Source: Chromatiales bacterium (lineage in GTDB: Bacteria; Pseudomonadota; Gammaproteobacteria; Chromatiales; Chromatiaceae). From it: 56,564 bases of DNA. The stretch is from the NCBI GenBank assembly GCA_028280505.1, contig JANQLO010000046.1, positions 1 through 56,564 on the forward strand. Direction: 5' to 3'. The notes beneath the pieces were generated by a model. The model was not told the origin of the DNA, did not search any database, and was given only the letters and a program-made list of their open reading frames with translations. Of this stretch, positions 17,940-25,976 are shown piece by piece (positions within the stretch are counted from its first letter, which is position 1; each line of letters starts with the position of its first letter). The position numbers and the translations under genes are program-made.

Positions 17940-18872
17940 TTGGAAAGCATCAATCTGCGGCGGCACTACAGCCGCAACACCCTGTTTCGAATGATCCTTA
18001 TCGCGGTGGTATTCGCCGCGCTGATGGTCTGGAAATTCGACTTGGTCTATACCGTCTACTTCAAAGACCAGCTTACCCAGATCGGCCTGCTCATCAACGG
18101 CGCCATCATTTTGCTGTTCGTGATCGGTTTGCTGCGCACCATCGGCATCCTGCTGAGCTACATGCAAGAGGAAGGAGCGCTGGAACGTTTCGTGCGCAAT
18201 GTCGAAAGGCGCCCGAACAGCGATCCGCTCAAAGGGGTCAGCACGGCAACCATCATCGCCCGCCGCTACGCAACACTGCGCCGCCTGCACGAGGCACGCA
18301 CCCCGATCAACCAAAACGCCCTCGCCTCCGCCCTGGTCGCCAGCCAGAGCACCCGTAACGGCCTGCCGCGCTACATTAACAACATCCTGATTCTGACCGG
18401 CGTGTTCGGCACCATCGTGTCTTTGTCCATGGCCTTGATCGGCGCATCCGACGTCCTCGAGAATGCGATTAGCGCAACCGGCATGGGCCTGGTCATCCAT
18501 GGCATGTCGACCGCACTGTCGACGACCATCACAGCCATCGTGTGTTATGTCTTCTTCGGCTATATCTACCAGCGCCTGACCGATGCCCAGACCAATCTGA
18601 TCAGCGGCGTCGAACAAGTGACGACGACCTATCTGATGCCGAAGTTCCAGGTCCAGACCGACAATGTACTGTACGAATTCACCGGTCTGATCCGCTCCTT
18701 GCAGGGCCTGGTCGATCAACTGCAAAAATCGCAGTTGGGCTTCGAGGCCACACAGGATCAGCTGGCCGATACGCTGTCCCTCTATCGAGACAAGGTCGAC
18801 GGCCTGGACGATCGCCTCGAAACCATTGTCGATCATCTGCGTGCAGGCTTCCGCCTGCGTGACGACGAATGA
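17940..18872 (+). CDS. ExbB/TolQ/MotA-like proton-channel subunit
   Basis: A 310-residue inner-membrane protein with four predicted helices: about 14-41, 45-75, 142-170 and 180-212, with a cytoplasmic loop between the second and third, as in MotA/TolQ/ExbB. The third and fourth helices carry the family-like ILILTGVFGTIVSLSMAL and MGLVIHGMSTALSTTITAIV. A C-terminal coiled coil follows (about 220-300: LVDQLQKSQLGFEATQDQLA). The start is TTG 17940. The gene overlaps the next one by four bases (ATGA), and that gene encodes the matching single-helix subunit, so the two almost certainly form one ion-driven complex. The output of the complex is unknown; TonB, Tol and flagellar genes are absent here. 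Confidence 0.8.
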   Translation: MESINLRRHYSRNTLFRMILIAVVFAALMVWKFDLVYTVYFKDQLTQIGLLINGAIILLFVIGLLRTIGILLSYMQEEGALERFVRNVERRPNSDPLKGVSTATIIARRYATLRRLHEARTPINQNALASALVASQSTRNGLPRYINNILILTGVFGTIVSLSMALIGASDVLENAISATGMGLVIHGMSTALSTTITAIVCYVFFGYIYQRLTDAQTNLISGVEQVTTTYLMPKFQVQTDNVLYEFTGLIRSLQGLVDQLQKSQLGFEATQDQLADTLSLYRDKVDGLDDRLETIVDHLRAGFRLRDDE

Positions 18873-19906
18873 GCGACGAAGGTTTCACCGATCTGCGGCT
18901 GAACGGCCGCGGTACGGAAATCCAGGAGGGCTTCTGGCCGTCGTTCACCGACATCATGACCGTCGTCGTGATGATTTTCCTGATCGCCATGGTGGTGCTG
19001 CTGGTGCGCAATATCGAGCTGGTCAGCCAGCTACGCGCCACCATGGAAGCCGAGCGCATCGCGGCCGAATTGGCACGCGCTACCGGTGAGGAAAAGGACA
19101 CCCTGTCGAGCGCATTGCACCGTGCCGAAGAACGCGCGCAGCAAATGCAGCTGGAAATCATGCGTCTACAAGACAAGACCCTGCGCAACGAAACCCTGAT
19201 TGCCGAACAGTTGCGCGCGATCACCGGCCTGACCAACGAGCGTGACGACCTGACCCAACAGGCGGCGCAGCTGATGCTGTTACGTGAACGTTTGGAAGCC
19301 GACGTCGAACGGCGCCAAGCGCAACTCGAACAGGCACAGCAAGAGATCGACGCCAAACAGTTACGGCTGAACGCCAGCGAGCGCACCATCGCAACTTTGG
19401 AAGAAAACCTGACACAAGTCAGAGAACGCTACGACGAAAGCCAGGATCACGCCGAACGACTCCAGCGCACCGTCAGCGAACAACGCGAGACCATCGACGA
19501 ATCACGCCGCCTGGAACAAGAGATCGAACGGCGCTATCTGGTGCTGGTCGACGATTTCGACGATCTCAAGGTCAAATACGACAAGCTGGTGCGCCCCGCA
19601 CGCACCTCGGCCGGTCGTCACTTGGTCGAGGTACGTTATCGGAAGGAAGGTGGCGCGTACCTGATTAGCTGGCGTGAAGGCGGCGAAGGCTCGTTCCAAT
19701 CGATCAAGCGCTCACAACTCGACAAGGTTCTTACCCGGCTCGCCGGACAAAAGGAAAACGGTCTTTACGTGAAAGTGATCATCCCGGAGAACAGCGGCCT
19801 GTCGTACAACGAGGCCTGGGAGTTCACCAGTCACATGCACAGCAATTACGACTATTACTTCAAGGCCGATACGGCAGCAGAGCAACAGGCGCAAGGCTCG
19901 CCTTGA
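18869..19906 (+). CDS. ExbD/MotB-like subunit with very long coiled coil
   Basis: A 345-residue protein. The N-terminus EGFWPSFTDIMTVVVMIFL ends in one membrane helix (about 29-48) with an aspartate at position 28, the place of the proton-carrying aspartate in MotB and ExbD. Residues about 50-255 are an almost unbroken heptad-rich coiled coil. The C-terminal domain (about 260-345: GRHLVEVRYRKEGGAYLISW..VKVIIPENSGLSYNEAWEF) is not an OmpA peptidoglycan-binding domain and recalls the small periplasmic fold of ExbD/TolR by pattern only. The start opening, FWPSFTDIM, is also reminiscent of ZorB. It overlaps both neighbours. Confidence 0.72.
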   Translation: MSDEGFTDLRLNGRGTEIQEGFWPSFTDIMTVVVMIFLIAMVVLLVRNIELVSQLRATMEAERIAAELARATGEEKDTLSSALHRAEERAQQMQLEIMRLQDKTLRNETLIAEQLRAITGLTNERDDLTQQAAQLMLLRERLEADVERRQAQLEQAQQEIDAKQLRLNASERTIATLEENLTQVRERYDESQDHAERLQRTVSEQRETIDESRRLEQEIERRYLVLVDDFDDLKVKYDKLVRPARTSAGRHLVEVRYRKEGGAYLISWREGGEGSFQSIKRSQLDKVLTRLAGQKENGLYVKVIIPENSGLSYNEAWEFTSHMHSNYDYYFKADTAAEQQAQGSP

Positions 19907-20934
19907 ACGCGGCAGTCGCAATCAAGGTCAACCTGATCACCGGCTTCCTCGGCGTCGGTAAGACCACGGCGGTACGTCACCTGCTGACCCAACATCCCAG
20001 CGACGAGCGCTGGGCCGTGATCGTCAATGAATTTGGCGAGATCGGCGTCGACGGCGCCTTGCTGGCGGACGATGATATCACTGTGCAAGAAGTCGCCGGC
20101 GGCTGTCTTTGCTGCGTCAGCGCTCCGGCATTCACCACCGGCCTTAATCGGGTCATCCGCCAACACCGCCCCGATCGCATCCTGATCGAGCCCAGCGGCC
20201 TTGGCCATCCGGCACGAGTGCTGAATACCCTGAACGGCCCGCTGTATCGCGACATACTCGCGGTACATGCGACCCTTTGTCTCATGGATGCCCGCCACCT
20301 GGGCTCACCGCGACATCGCAAGCACCCCAACTTTCAAGATCAAATCCATCTCGCCGACCTGCTGATCGCGAACAAACGCGATCTGTATACCGACACGGAC
20401 CTAGAGGCATTCGAACAATTCGCAGCCGAGCTGCAACCGGCAAAACGCAAGATCGCGATCGTCGAGCATGGCATGCTCGATTCCCGATGGTTGGATCTTG
20501 CATCCAGCGAAGAGCGACGCGCCGTCTTTCCCGAAGCCCACGCCTTTCTGGTCGAACAGGCCGGCGAACAAGCACATGACTCTGCGAAAAGCGCTCACGA
20601 CTGGTTGCTGATCGAAGGCCAGGGGGACGGTTACCGACGTGCGGGCTGGATGATTCACCAGGCCTCTCCTTGGCCCAAATCGATCTTGACGGATTGTATC
20701 GCCGATATCCCGGTGGAACGTAAAAAGGGGCTCTTTCTTACCGACCGGGGCTGGTACGCCGTCAATCAGAACGATTGGTTGGAAATCGCACCGCCGAAAG
20801 ATCGGCGCAGCCGGCTGGAACTGATCGATGTCGCGGCCTTCGATATAAACGACATCGACCACCAGCTCAAAGCGCTGGCGGCCGTTGCCGAAGACCGACA
20901 CTCACCAATGATCCCAAAGGCCAAACACGACTGA
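19903..20934 (+). CDS. CobW/COG0523-type G3E GTPase
   Basis: A 343-residue metal-handling GTPase: Walker A GFLGVGKTTA, the metal-binding GGCLCC motif, Walker B-like ILIEPSGLGHP and the base-specificity NKRD (ANKRDLYT). The C-terminal CobW_C domain is present but lacks a clear histidine-rich stretch. Members insert or deliver zinc, cobalt or other metals. The start is TTG 19903, overlapping the preceding stop by four bases, so translation is coupled to the ExbD-like gene. The last 33 bases overlap the 3' end of the convergent basic periplasmic protein. No Zur site is apparent. Confidence 0.88.
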   Translation: MNAAVAIKVNLITGFLGVGKTTAVRHLLTQHPSDERWAVIVNEFGEIGVDGALLADDDITVQEVAGGCLCCVSAPAFTTGLNRVIRQHRPDRILIEPSGLGHPARVLNTLNGPLYRDILAVHATLCLMDARHLGSPRHRKHPNFQDQIHLADLLIANKRDLYTDTDLEAFEQFAAELQPAKRKIAIVEHGMLDSRWLDLASSEERRAVFPEAHAFLVEQAGEQAHDSAKSAHDWLLIEGQGDGYRRAGWMIHQASPWPKSILTDCIADIPVERKKGLFLTDRGWYAVNQNDWLEIAPPKDRRSRLELIDVAAFDINDIDHQLKALAAVAEDRHSPMIPKAKHD

Positions 20935-21372
20935 CCAGCCTTTGTCATCATAGTGTTTGTGACGATGGTGCTTATCGTCGTAGCGCGGGTAGTAATGGTA
21001 GTTGTGATACTGCCTCACGTAGCCGCGGTCACGGTAGCGGTCATTGTGCTTCAGCTTGCGGATTTTTCGACTGGCCTGATTGAGCTCCCGCCGCAAGGTA
21101 CGGCGCTCATAACGGTCGAGATGGCCGTCACGGCTGAATTTACGTTCCAGTTTAGCGATATGGCGATTTTGTCGACGCAGCTTTTTCGCCTCTTTACGTG
21201 TCAGGTCGCCGTTTTTAACACCGTGCCGAATACGATCGTGTTGACGATCGATGCGCTGTTCGAAACGGTGTTCGCGATAATCGTCATCGGCGATGGCCGG
21301 CATCGACAGCAGACCGATCAACGGCAGCAGACCGATCAACGGCAGCACACCGATTAGCTTGGACAGTTTCAT
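20902..21372 (-). CDS. Basic, histidine/tyrosine-rich exported protein
   Basis: A 156-residue protein starting at ATG 21372 behind a strong AGAGGAGA ribosome site. The signal peptide contains three copies of LIG(V/L)LP/S and ends PAIA-DDD. The mature part is highly charged with helical pairs (RIDRQHDRIRHGVKNGDLTR, KKLRRQNRHIAKLERKFSRD) and a DGHLDRYERRTLRR stretch seen in a widespread family of small uncharacterised exported proteins with a faint Spy/CpxP look. The tail is rich in Tyr and His (HNYHYYPRYDDKHHRHKHYD), which could bind metal. Its gene ends inside the 3' end of the CobW GTPase gene, a metal-handling protein. Confidence 0.75.
   Translation of the reverse strand: MKLSKLIGVLPLIGLLPLIGLLSMPAIADDDYREHRFEQRIDRQHDRIRHGVKNGDLTRKEAKKLRRQNRHIAKLERKFSRDGHLDRYERRTLRRELNQASRKIRKLKHNDRYRDRGYVRQYHNYHYYPRYDDKHHRHKHYDDKGWSVVFGLWDHW
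21304..21357 (-). repeat. Three tandem 18-bp repeats inside a signal-peptide coding region
   Basis: Units at 21304-21321, 21322-21339 and 21340-21357 share the core cagcagaccgatcaa with one to three differences. Each encodes a six-residue LIGxLP unit, so gain or loss of a unit keeps the frame and changes only the length of the hydrophobic core of the signal peptide. Confidence 0.85.
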
Positions 21373-21716
21373 GGTCGTGTCTCCTCTGTTGAACCCATGT
21401 CCCTTTGCCTGATAGACAATGTACGAGGGTCTAACTGAACCCGGCCTGAATGCCTGGCAACGATCTGTGACGCGGTCTACAGCCCGTTCATACGACTCAC
21501 CCGCAAGCCTCATACCGGGGTGATTCACGCCCAAGGGACGGGTAAATTCGGGCAATCGATATCGCGCATGGTGACTACAGAACCCTGATTCGCTGCCGAT
21601 CCATTTGATGGCTGCCGATATACCGGCGGAGATGATGTTTTGCGGCTCGATGGCGACAGCCAGATAACTATCCGCAAGGCACCGGGAGAACCGATCAGGC
21701 GCATGATGGAGGAACA
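21373..21716. other. Divergent intergenic region
   Basis: 344 bases between the leftward basic exported protein and the rightward FHA gene. It must hold both promoters. I see the two ribosome sites at its ends (AGAGGAGA on the minus strand, GGAGG at 21708-21712 on the plus strand) but no convincing repeat, hairpin or sigma-54-type element. Confidence 0.5.
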
Positions 21717-22430
21717 ATGCCCTACCTTCGGATTTTCATGGGGGACGAGCTTCTCGAACAAAGGGAGCTGGCGTCGAACGTGACGACCATCGGGCGTGCC
21801 GACGATAACGATATCGTGCTGCATGGCTCCCATGTTTCCAAACACCACGCCAGCATCAAGAAACAGAATGACCGGTTCGTCCTGGTGGACAACGACAGCG
21901 CCAACGGCGTTTTCGTCGGCGGTCGACGCATCGATCAACACAGTCTCCGCTATTGGGACGAGATACAGATCTACAACTACGTACTCACCTTCATGGCGAC
22001 GGCCCGTCTCCGGACCGAAGAGGCCGGCATGCCGGAAGACAACGCCGAAACGCCCGTCCAAGACAATACGATGGAGGTCGATATCTCCGGCATTGGCGAT
22101 CTTGCGCGTCTGAAGAAGCGGGTCAACATCCCAACTTTGAGCTTCCGGGATAACAAGGACCAAGACCTTTGCTATACCCTAGACAAGGTGAACTTTCGGA
22201 TCGGCAAAGCGGCCAATTGCGACATTTCACTCGGTGGTTTTCTGGAACCCCGTCTGACAGCACAGATTCAACGCCGCAGCGACGGTTGCTATGTCATCCC
22301 TACCTGGCGCGGACGGGTATCATTGAACGGACAACGTATTCATGAGGCATCCAAGCTGACCGATGGCGATCAACTCACGGTACGCGGTAAAACCATGACC
22401 TTCTACCTACGCCCGCTGGACGAAGGCTGA
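21717..22430 (+). CDS. Double FHA-domain protein
   Basis: A 237-residue cytoplasmic protein. The first FHA domain (about 1-95) has the full phosphothreonine-binding signature: TTIGRADDNDIVLHG, then SKHHASI and DNDSANGVFVGG. The second (about 145-235) is degenerate: FRIGKAANCDISLGG keeps the glycine-arginine-like turn as G-K, and the later VSLNGQRI keeps the asparagine. A start at ATG 21717 has GGAGG six bases upstream. It is the first of three genes with a Ser/Thr kinase and a PP2C phosphatase, so it is the likely reader of the phosphorylation the kinase makes. Confidence 0.88.
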   Translation: MPYLRIFMGDELLEQRELASNVTTIGRADDNDIVLHGSHVSKHHASIKKQNDRFVLVDNDSANGVFVGGRRIDQHSLRYWDEIQIYNYVLTFMATARLRTEEAGMPEDNAETPVQDNTMEVDISGIGDLARLKKRVNIPTLSFRDNKDQDLCYTLDKVNFRIGKAANCDISLGGFLEPRLTAQIQRRSDGCYVIPTWRGRVSLNGQRIHEASKLTDGDQLTVRGKTMTFYLRPLDEG

Positions 22431-22435
22431 GTGCC

Positions 22436-24106
22436 GTGATCGAAATACCCGGCTTCAGGATTGAGCGCCTGATCGCCGAAGGCGGCATGTCGTCGGTTTA
22501 TCTGGCGCTACAGGAATCGCTGGGACGCCGGGTCGCCTGCAAGGTGCTCAAGAAATTCGACAGCCCATCGCAGGCCGAACGTTTTCTACACGAAGGACGA
22601 ATCATCGCGTCGCTCAACCATCGGAACATCATCACGATTCATGACATCGGCGCGATCGGAGACCGTCATTACATCGCGATGGAATACCTGGAAGGCGGCT
22701 CGCTGGGCGACCGAATCGCCGACGGCATGGCACCTGGCGCGGCGCTGGCCCTGATCAACGACATGGCGCTGTGCCTGGATTTCATACATCAGCAAAATAT
22801 CGTGCATCGGGATATCAAGCCCGGCAACATCCTGTTCCATGCCGACGGCACACCCAAGCTCACCGATTTCGGTATCGCCAAACAGCTGCACATCGACCAA
22901 GAACTCACACTCGGCGGCAGCGCGTTGGGCAGCCCGTATTACCTAAGCCCTGAGCAGGCCGAGGGCAAAACACCGGACGGCCGATCCGACATCTACGGTC
23001 TCGGCATCATTTTCTACGAGATGCTCACCGGCCAGAAGCCCTACGCGGCCCAGTCCCATATCGAGACCATCGTCGCCCATCTCGGCGACCCCATTCCGCT
23101 GCTACCCGAAGAATTCTCGCTTTACCAACCCTTGTTCGAACGCATGGTGGCGAAAAATCCCGAGCAGCGCATGAGCTCGGCGCAGGAGTTGCTGGAGACC
23201 ATTCGCGCGCTGCCACGACCGGCACATGCGGAGCGACGGCGGACCCCGGCATCCTCTGCCTCAACCGCTTCGGCCGGAAATCCGGAAACGCTCAAACGCT
23301 TTGCGCCCGCGCTCGCGGCCGGATTACTGATCGCCGTCGCCGGCTTCATGTTCTGGCCCGGCTCGACACCTGAGGACATCCCGACGGCCGACATACGCCA
23401 GGAGACACCCGGCCCGACAGTATCCGCGTTGAGCGGACTGGGAGACCTGGAACAAGCCGCTGCGGAACTGGAACCGCCGTCCTCTGCGGTCGACCCAACG
23501 ACGGTACAAACGCCGGATAACCGCTCCATGGCAACGCCACCAATCGACACGGCATCATCACCGACCGAAACCATCTTTACCGCCACCGATAGCGCGGACA
23601 GTCTCGAACCGGTACTGGTCGCCGTAGAACCACCTCAGGGTTCCGGCACAACCGCCCGGGACGCCGCCGAACCGACACCCGCGGACCGCATCGCATCGCT
23701 AATGCAATCCGCGCAAGACGCGTTCACACGCCTGCGTTTGACTACCCCAGCCAACGACAACGCACTCGACTACTACCGGCAGGTTATCGCGATCGAACCC
23801 GACCACTCCGGCGCCCGGACCGGTATCGACGCCATCGCCGATCGTTACACCGCACTGGCGCAGGCGGCGTACAAGGACGGCAACACCAAACTTGCAAAAG
23901 TCTACCTACAACGCGGATTCGAAGTGCGCCCGGGACATGCCGGCTTGCGCTCACTGCGCGAGGACATGACTCGACGACCGGCCCAACAGACCGTCGCATC
24001 CCACGACGACAACGACCCGATACACGACACCGAGTCGATCCGCGGCGAAGGCAGCGGCAACATCATCAAGGATTTCCGAAAGGTATGGCAATCGATCTTC
24101 AATTGA
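22436..24106 (+). CDS. Membrane-anchored Hanks-type Ser/Thr protein kinase
   Basis: 556 residues starting at GTG 22436, six bases after the FHA gene. The kinase domain (about 7-265) has a glycine loop (AEGGMSSVYLA), K36 in ACKVL, HRDIKPGN (124-131) for catalysis, DFGIA for Mg2+, and an activation segment GSALGSPYYLSPEQ. A single membrane helix follows at about 288-306 (APALAAGLLIAVAGFMFW). The outer part starts with a Pro/Thr/Ser-rich linker and ends with a TPR-like region (YYRQVIAIEPDHSGA.., then KLAKVYLQRGFEVRPGHAG), which may sense or bind something in the periplasm. Its partners are the FHA protein and the PP2C phosphatase. Confidence 0.92.
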   Translation: MIEIPGFRIERLIAEGGMSSVYLALQESLGRRVACKVLKKFDSPSQAERFLHEGRIIASLNHRNIITIHDIGAIGDRHYIAMEYLEGGSLGDRIADGMAPGAALALINDMALCLDFIHQQNIVHRDIKPGNILFHADGTPKLTDFGIAKQLHIDQELTLGGSALGSPYYLSPEQAEGKTPDGRSDIYGLGIIFYEMLTGQKPYAAQSHIETIVAHLGDPIPLLPEEFSLYQPLFERMVAKNPEQRMSSAQELLETIRALPRPAHAERRRTPASSASTASAGNPETLKRFAPALAAGLLIAVAGFMFWPGSTPEDIPTADIRQETPGPTVSALSGLGDLEQAAAELEPPSSAVDPTTVQTPDNRSMATPPIDTASSPTETIFTATDSADSLEPVLVAVEPPQGSGTTARDAAEPTPADRIASLMQSAQDAFTRLRLTTPANDNALDYYRQVIAIEPDHSGARTGIDAIADRYTALAQAAYKDGNTKLAKVYLQRGFEVRPGHAGLRSLREDMTRRPAQQTVASHDDNDPIHDTESIRGEGSGNIIKDFRKVWQSIFN

Positions 24107-24110
24107 ACCG

Positions 24111-24923
24111 GTGCGCATCGCGCATGACGAACGCATGAGCGGCACCTGGCATGCCGACTTGGCCAGCCTGACCGGCGACCGGGCGGAACAACAGGACCGC
24201 AGTCTGATCCTGACGCTGCCGGACAGACCGCAAGACTGTTTGGCGATACTCGCCGACGGCATGGGCGGCCGGGCAGGCGGTGCCCTGGCCGCGCAGGCCG
24301 TGATCGATACCGCAAAGGCCATGTTTTCCGCAAATGCCGCGGACAATCCCCAGGCGTTTCTGAGCGCCTTGTGCGACAAGGCCGACGACGCAATCCGAGC
24401 ACTGGGCCATAGCAACGGCAACAACCCCGCGAGCACCTGCGTCATGCTCTACCTCTGTGGCGACGAGGCCTATTGGGTACATGTCGGCGACAGCCGCCTG
24501 TACCACTTCGGTGGCGAAACCTTGCTTTCACACACCCGCGATCACACCGTCGCCGAACTGCGACGTCAACACGACGAGCACCTGCCCATCGTCGATGCGG
24601 AACAGGACCACCGCTTATACATGTGTCTCGGCGGTGAAAACGGCGTGCATCCGGAGTTCGCCGCCTGCGCCATCGGAGCCGACGACTGGTTTGCGCTGAG
24701 CAGCGATGGTTTCTGGCAGCACGTCGGTGCCGACGAGACCGCACATGAGGTCATGAGTTCGGACAAACCCGGAGATTGCGCCGAACGCCTAGCGAAAATC
24801 GCAACGGAACGCGCAGGCACCGGCAGTGACAATACCAGTCTGATCATATTGACGCGAGCAGGTAAAACGCGGTCAGCCGGTTGGCGCCGCTTTTTACCGC
24901 AGCGTTTACGCCAAGGAAAATAA
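24111..24923 (+). CDS. PP2C-family Ser/Thr phosphatase
   Basis: About 262-270 residues with the PP2C metal motifs: EQQDRSLIL (motif I-like), ILADGMGGRAGGALAA (motif II), VHVGDSRLYHF, LSSDGFWQHV and GSDNTSLIIL with the last Mg/Mn aspartate. Start is either GTG 24111 or ATG 24135; neither has a clear ribosome site. It lies four bases behind the kinase gene and would reverse its action. FHA/STPK/PP2C sets also regulate type VI secretion, but no secretion gene is in the window. Confidence 0.9.
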   Translation: MRIAHDERMSGTWHADLASLTGDRAEQQDRSLILTLPDRPQDCLAILADGMGGRAGGALAAQAVIDTAKAMFSANAADNPQAFLSALCDKADDAIRALGHSNGNNPASTCVMLYLCGDEAYWVHVGDSRLYHFGGETLLSHTRDHTVAELRRQHDEHLPIVDAEQDHRLYMCLGGENGVHPEFAACAIGADDWFALSSDGFWQHVGADETAHEVMSSDKPGDCAERLAKIATERAGTGSDNTSLIILTRAGKTRSAGWRRFLPQRLRQGK

Positions 24924-25133
24924 AACGTCTCGACACGCCACGCCGCTATAGCGCTGACGCAATACGCCAAAGCGATGCGTCGACCGGTTGAGATATCCTT
25001 CACAGCGATTGCATAAACCGCTAGTCTGTGGCGCCTCACCGTGATCACATGGTTGTAAACGGGTTGTGCGAGCATATCGCTGGCACCCGTATAGCAGGGC
25101 CTACAAGGAAACAAACAATACGCCGGAGGAAAC

Positions 25134-25919
25134 ATGAAAAAACTCTTACTCGGTCTCGTCGCGGCCGTACTCATACTCGTCGTGGGCGGTATCGGCTATC
25201 TCTATGTCAATCTCAACAGCCTGATCGAAGCGGGTATTGAAGAGTATGCGCCGCAATACACCAAAACCGACGTCACCCTAGGTGGTGCAAACGTCTCCAT
25301 CTTCTCCGGCGAAGGCGGTCTTTCCGATCTGGTGATTGGCAACCCCGAAGGCTACAAAAGTGCCGAGGCGTTTCGCTTGGGCGCGATCGATGTCGCCGTG
25401 AACACCGACAGCGTTACCTCGGACGTCATAGAGATCAAGTCGCTGGCGATCCAAGGCCCCGCGATCACTTACGAGCCCGGCGGCAAGGCCGGCTCCAATC
25501 TGCAACAATTGGTGAAAAACCTGGAACAGACCACGGCGGGCACATCGGGCGGCCAATCCGGCGGACCGAGCGACGGTAACAAATCCGGTGGCAGCGAGAA
25601 AAAGGTCATCATCGACCGCCTGACCATCACCGACGGCCGTGTTGCGGTCGTTACCCCGCTGTCCGACAAGCCACTCGAGGCAACACTACCGACCATCGAA
25701 ATCACCGGCATCGGCCGCGACAAAGGCGGCTCGACCGGTGCCCAAGTGATGAAGCAGGTTATCGATCGGATCAATCAGGCAGCGAGCAAGGTTGCGGGCG
25801 TGTCGCTGGACGACCTCAAAAAGCAGGCCGAAGCCAAGGCCAAGGAAAAGGTTCAGGAAAAGGTCGACGAACTCACCGGTGGCGCCGGTGAAAAGCTCAA
25901 AGGCTTGTTCGGCAACTGA
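25134..25919 (+). CDS. Membrane-anchored AsmA/DUF748-like protein
   Basis: A 261-residue protein with an N-terminal anchor (KKLLLGLVAAVLILVVGGIGYLY) and a periplasmic part with AsmA-like strand patterns: YTKTDVTLGGANVSIFSGEG, LSDLVIGNPEGYKSAEAFRL, VIEIKSLAIQGPAITYE. A Gly/Ser/Lys linker follows, then KKVIIDRLTITDGRVAV and an amphipathic, lysine-rich C-terminal helix. CGGAGGAAAC lies right before ATG 25134. The family is linked to outer-membrane or lipid homeostasis in general terms; no specific role can be given. Confidence 0.7.
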   Translation: MKKLLLGLVAAVLILVVGGIGYLYVNLNSLIEAGIEEYAPQYTKTDVTLGGANVSIFSGEGGLSDLVIGNPEGYKSAEAFRLGAIDVAVNTDSVTSDVIEIKSLAIQGPAITYEPGGKAGSNLQQLVKNLEQTTAGTSGGQSGGPSDGNKSGGSEKKVIIDRLTITDGRVAVVTPLSDKPLEATLPTIEITGIGRDKGGSTGAQVMKQVIDRINQAASKVAGVSLDDLKKQAEAKAKEKVQEKVDELTGGAGEKLKGLFGN

Positions 25920-25933
25920 ACGGGCACCGGAAT

Positions 25934-25965
25934 AATCGCTTTACCGCCACATCGGTAAAGCGATT
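25934..25965. terminator. Strong hairpin between convergent genes
   Basis: Perfect 13-bp arms (aatcgctttaccg / cggtaaagcgatt) around a six-base loop. It lies between the ends of two convergent genes, so it can serve both. The following T-rich tracts are short on both strands, so termination may be partial. Confidence 0.7.
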
Positions 25966-25976
25966 TCATCGGCCGA

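Noticed and set aside
17940-19906. Zorya anti-phage system (ZorA/ZorB) for the ExbB/ExbD-like pair
   Set aside because: The second protein's FWPSFTDIM opening recalls ZorB, but there is no OmpA domain, and no ZorC, ZorD or ZorE helicase/nuclease gene follows; a CobW GTPase does.
21717-24923. Type VI secretion regulatory cluster
   Set aside because: The FHA, kinase and PP2C genes fit, but no tssB/C, tssK, tssL/M, hcp or vgrG gene is present in the window.
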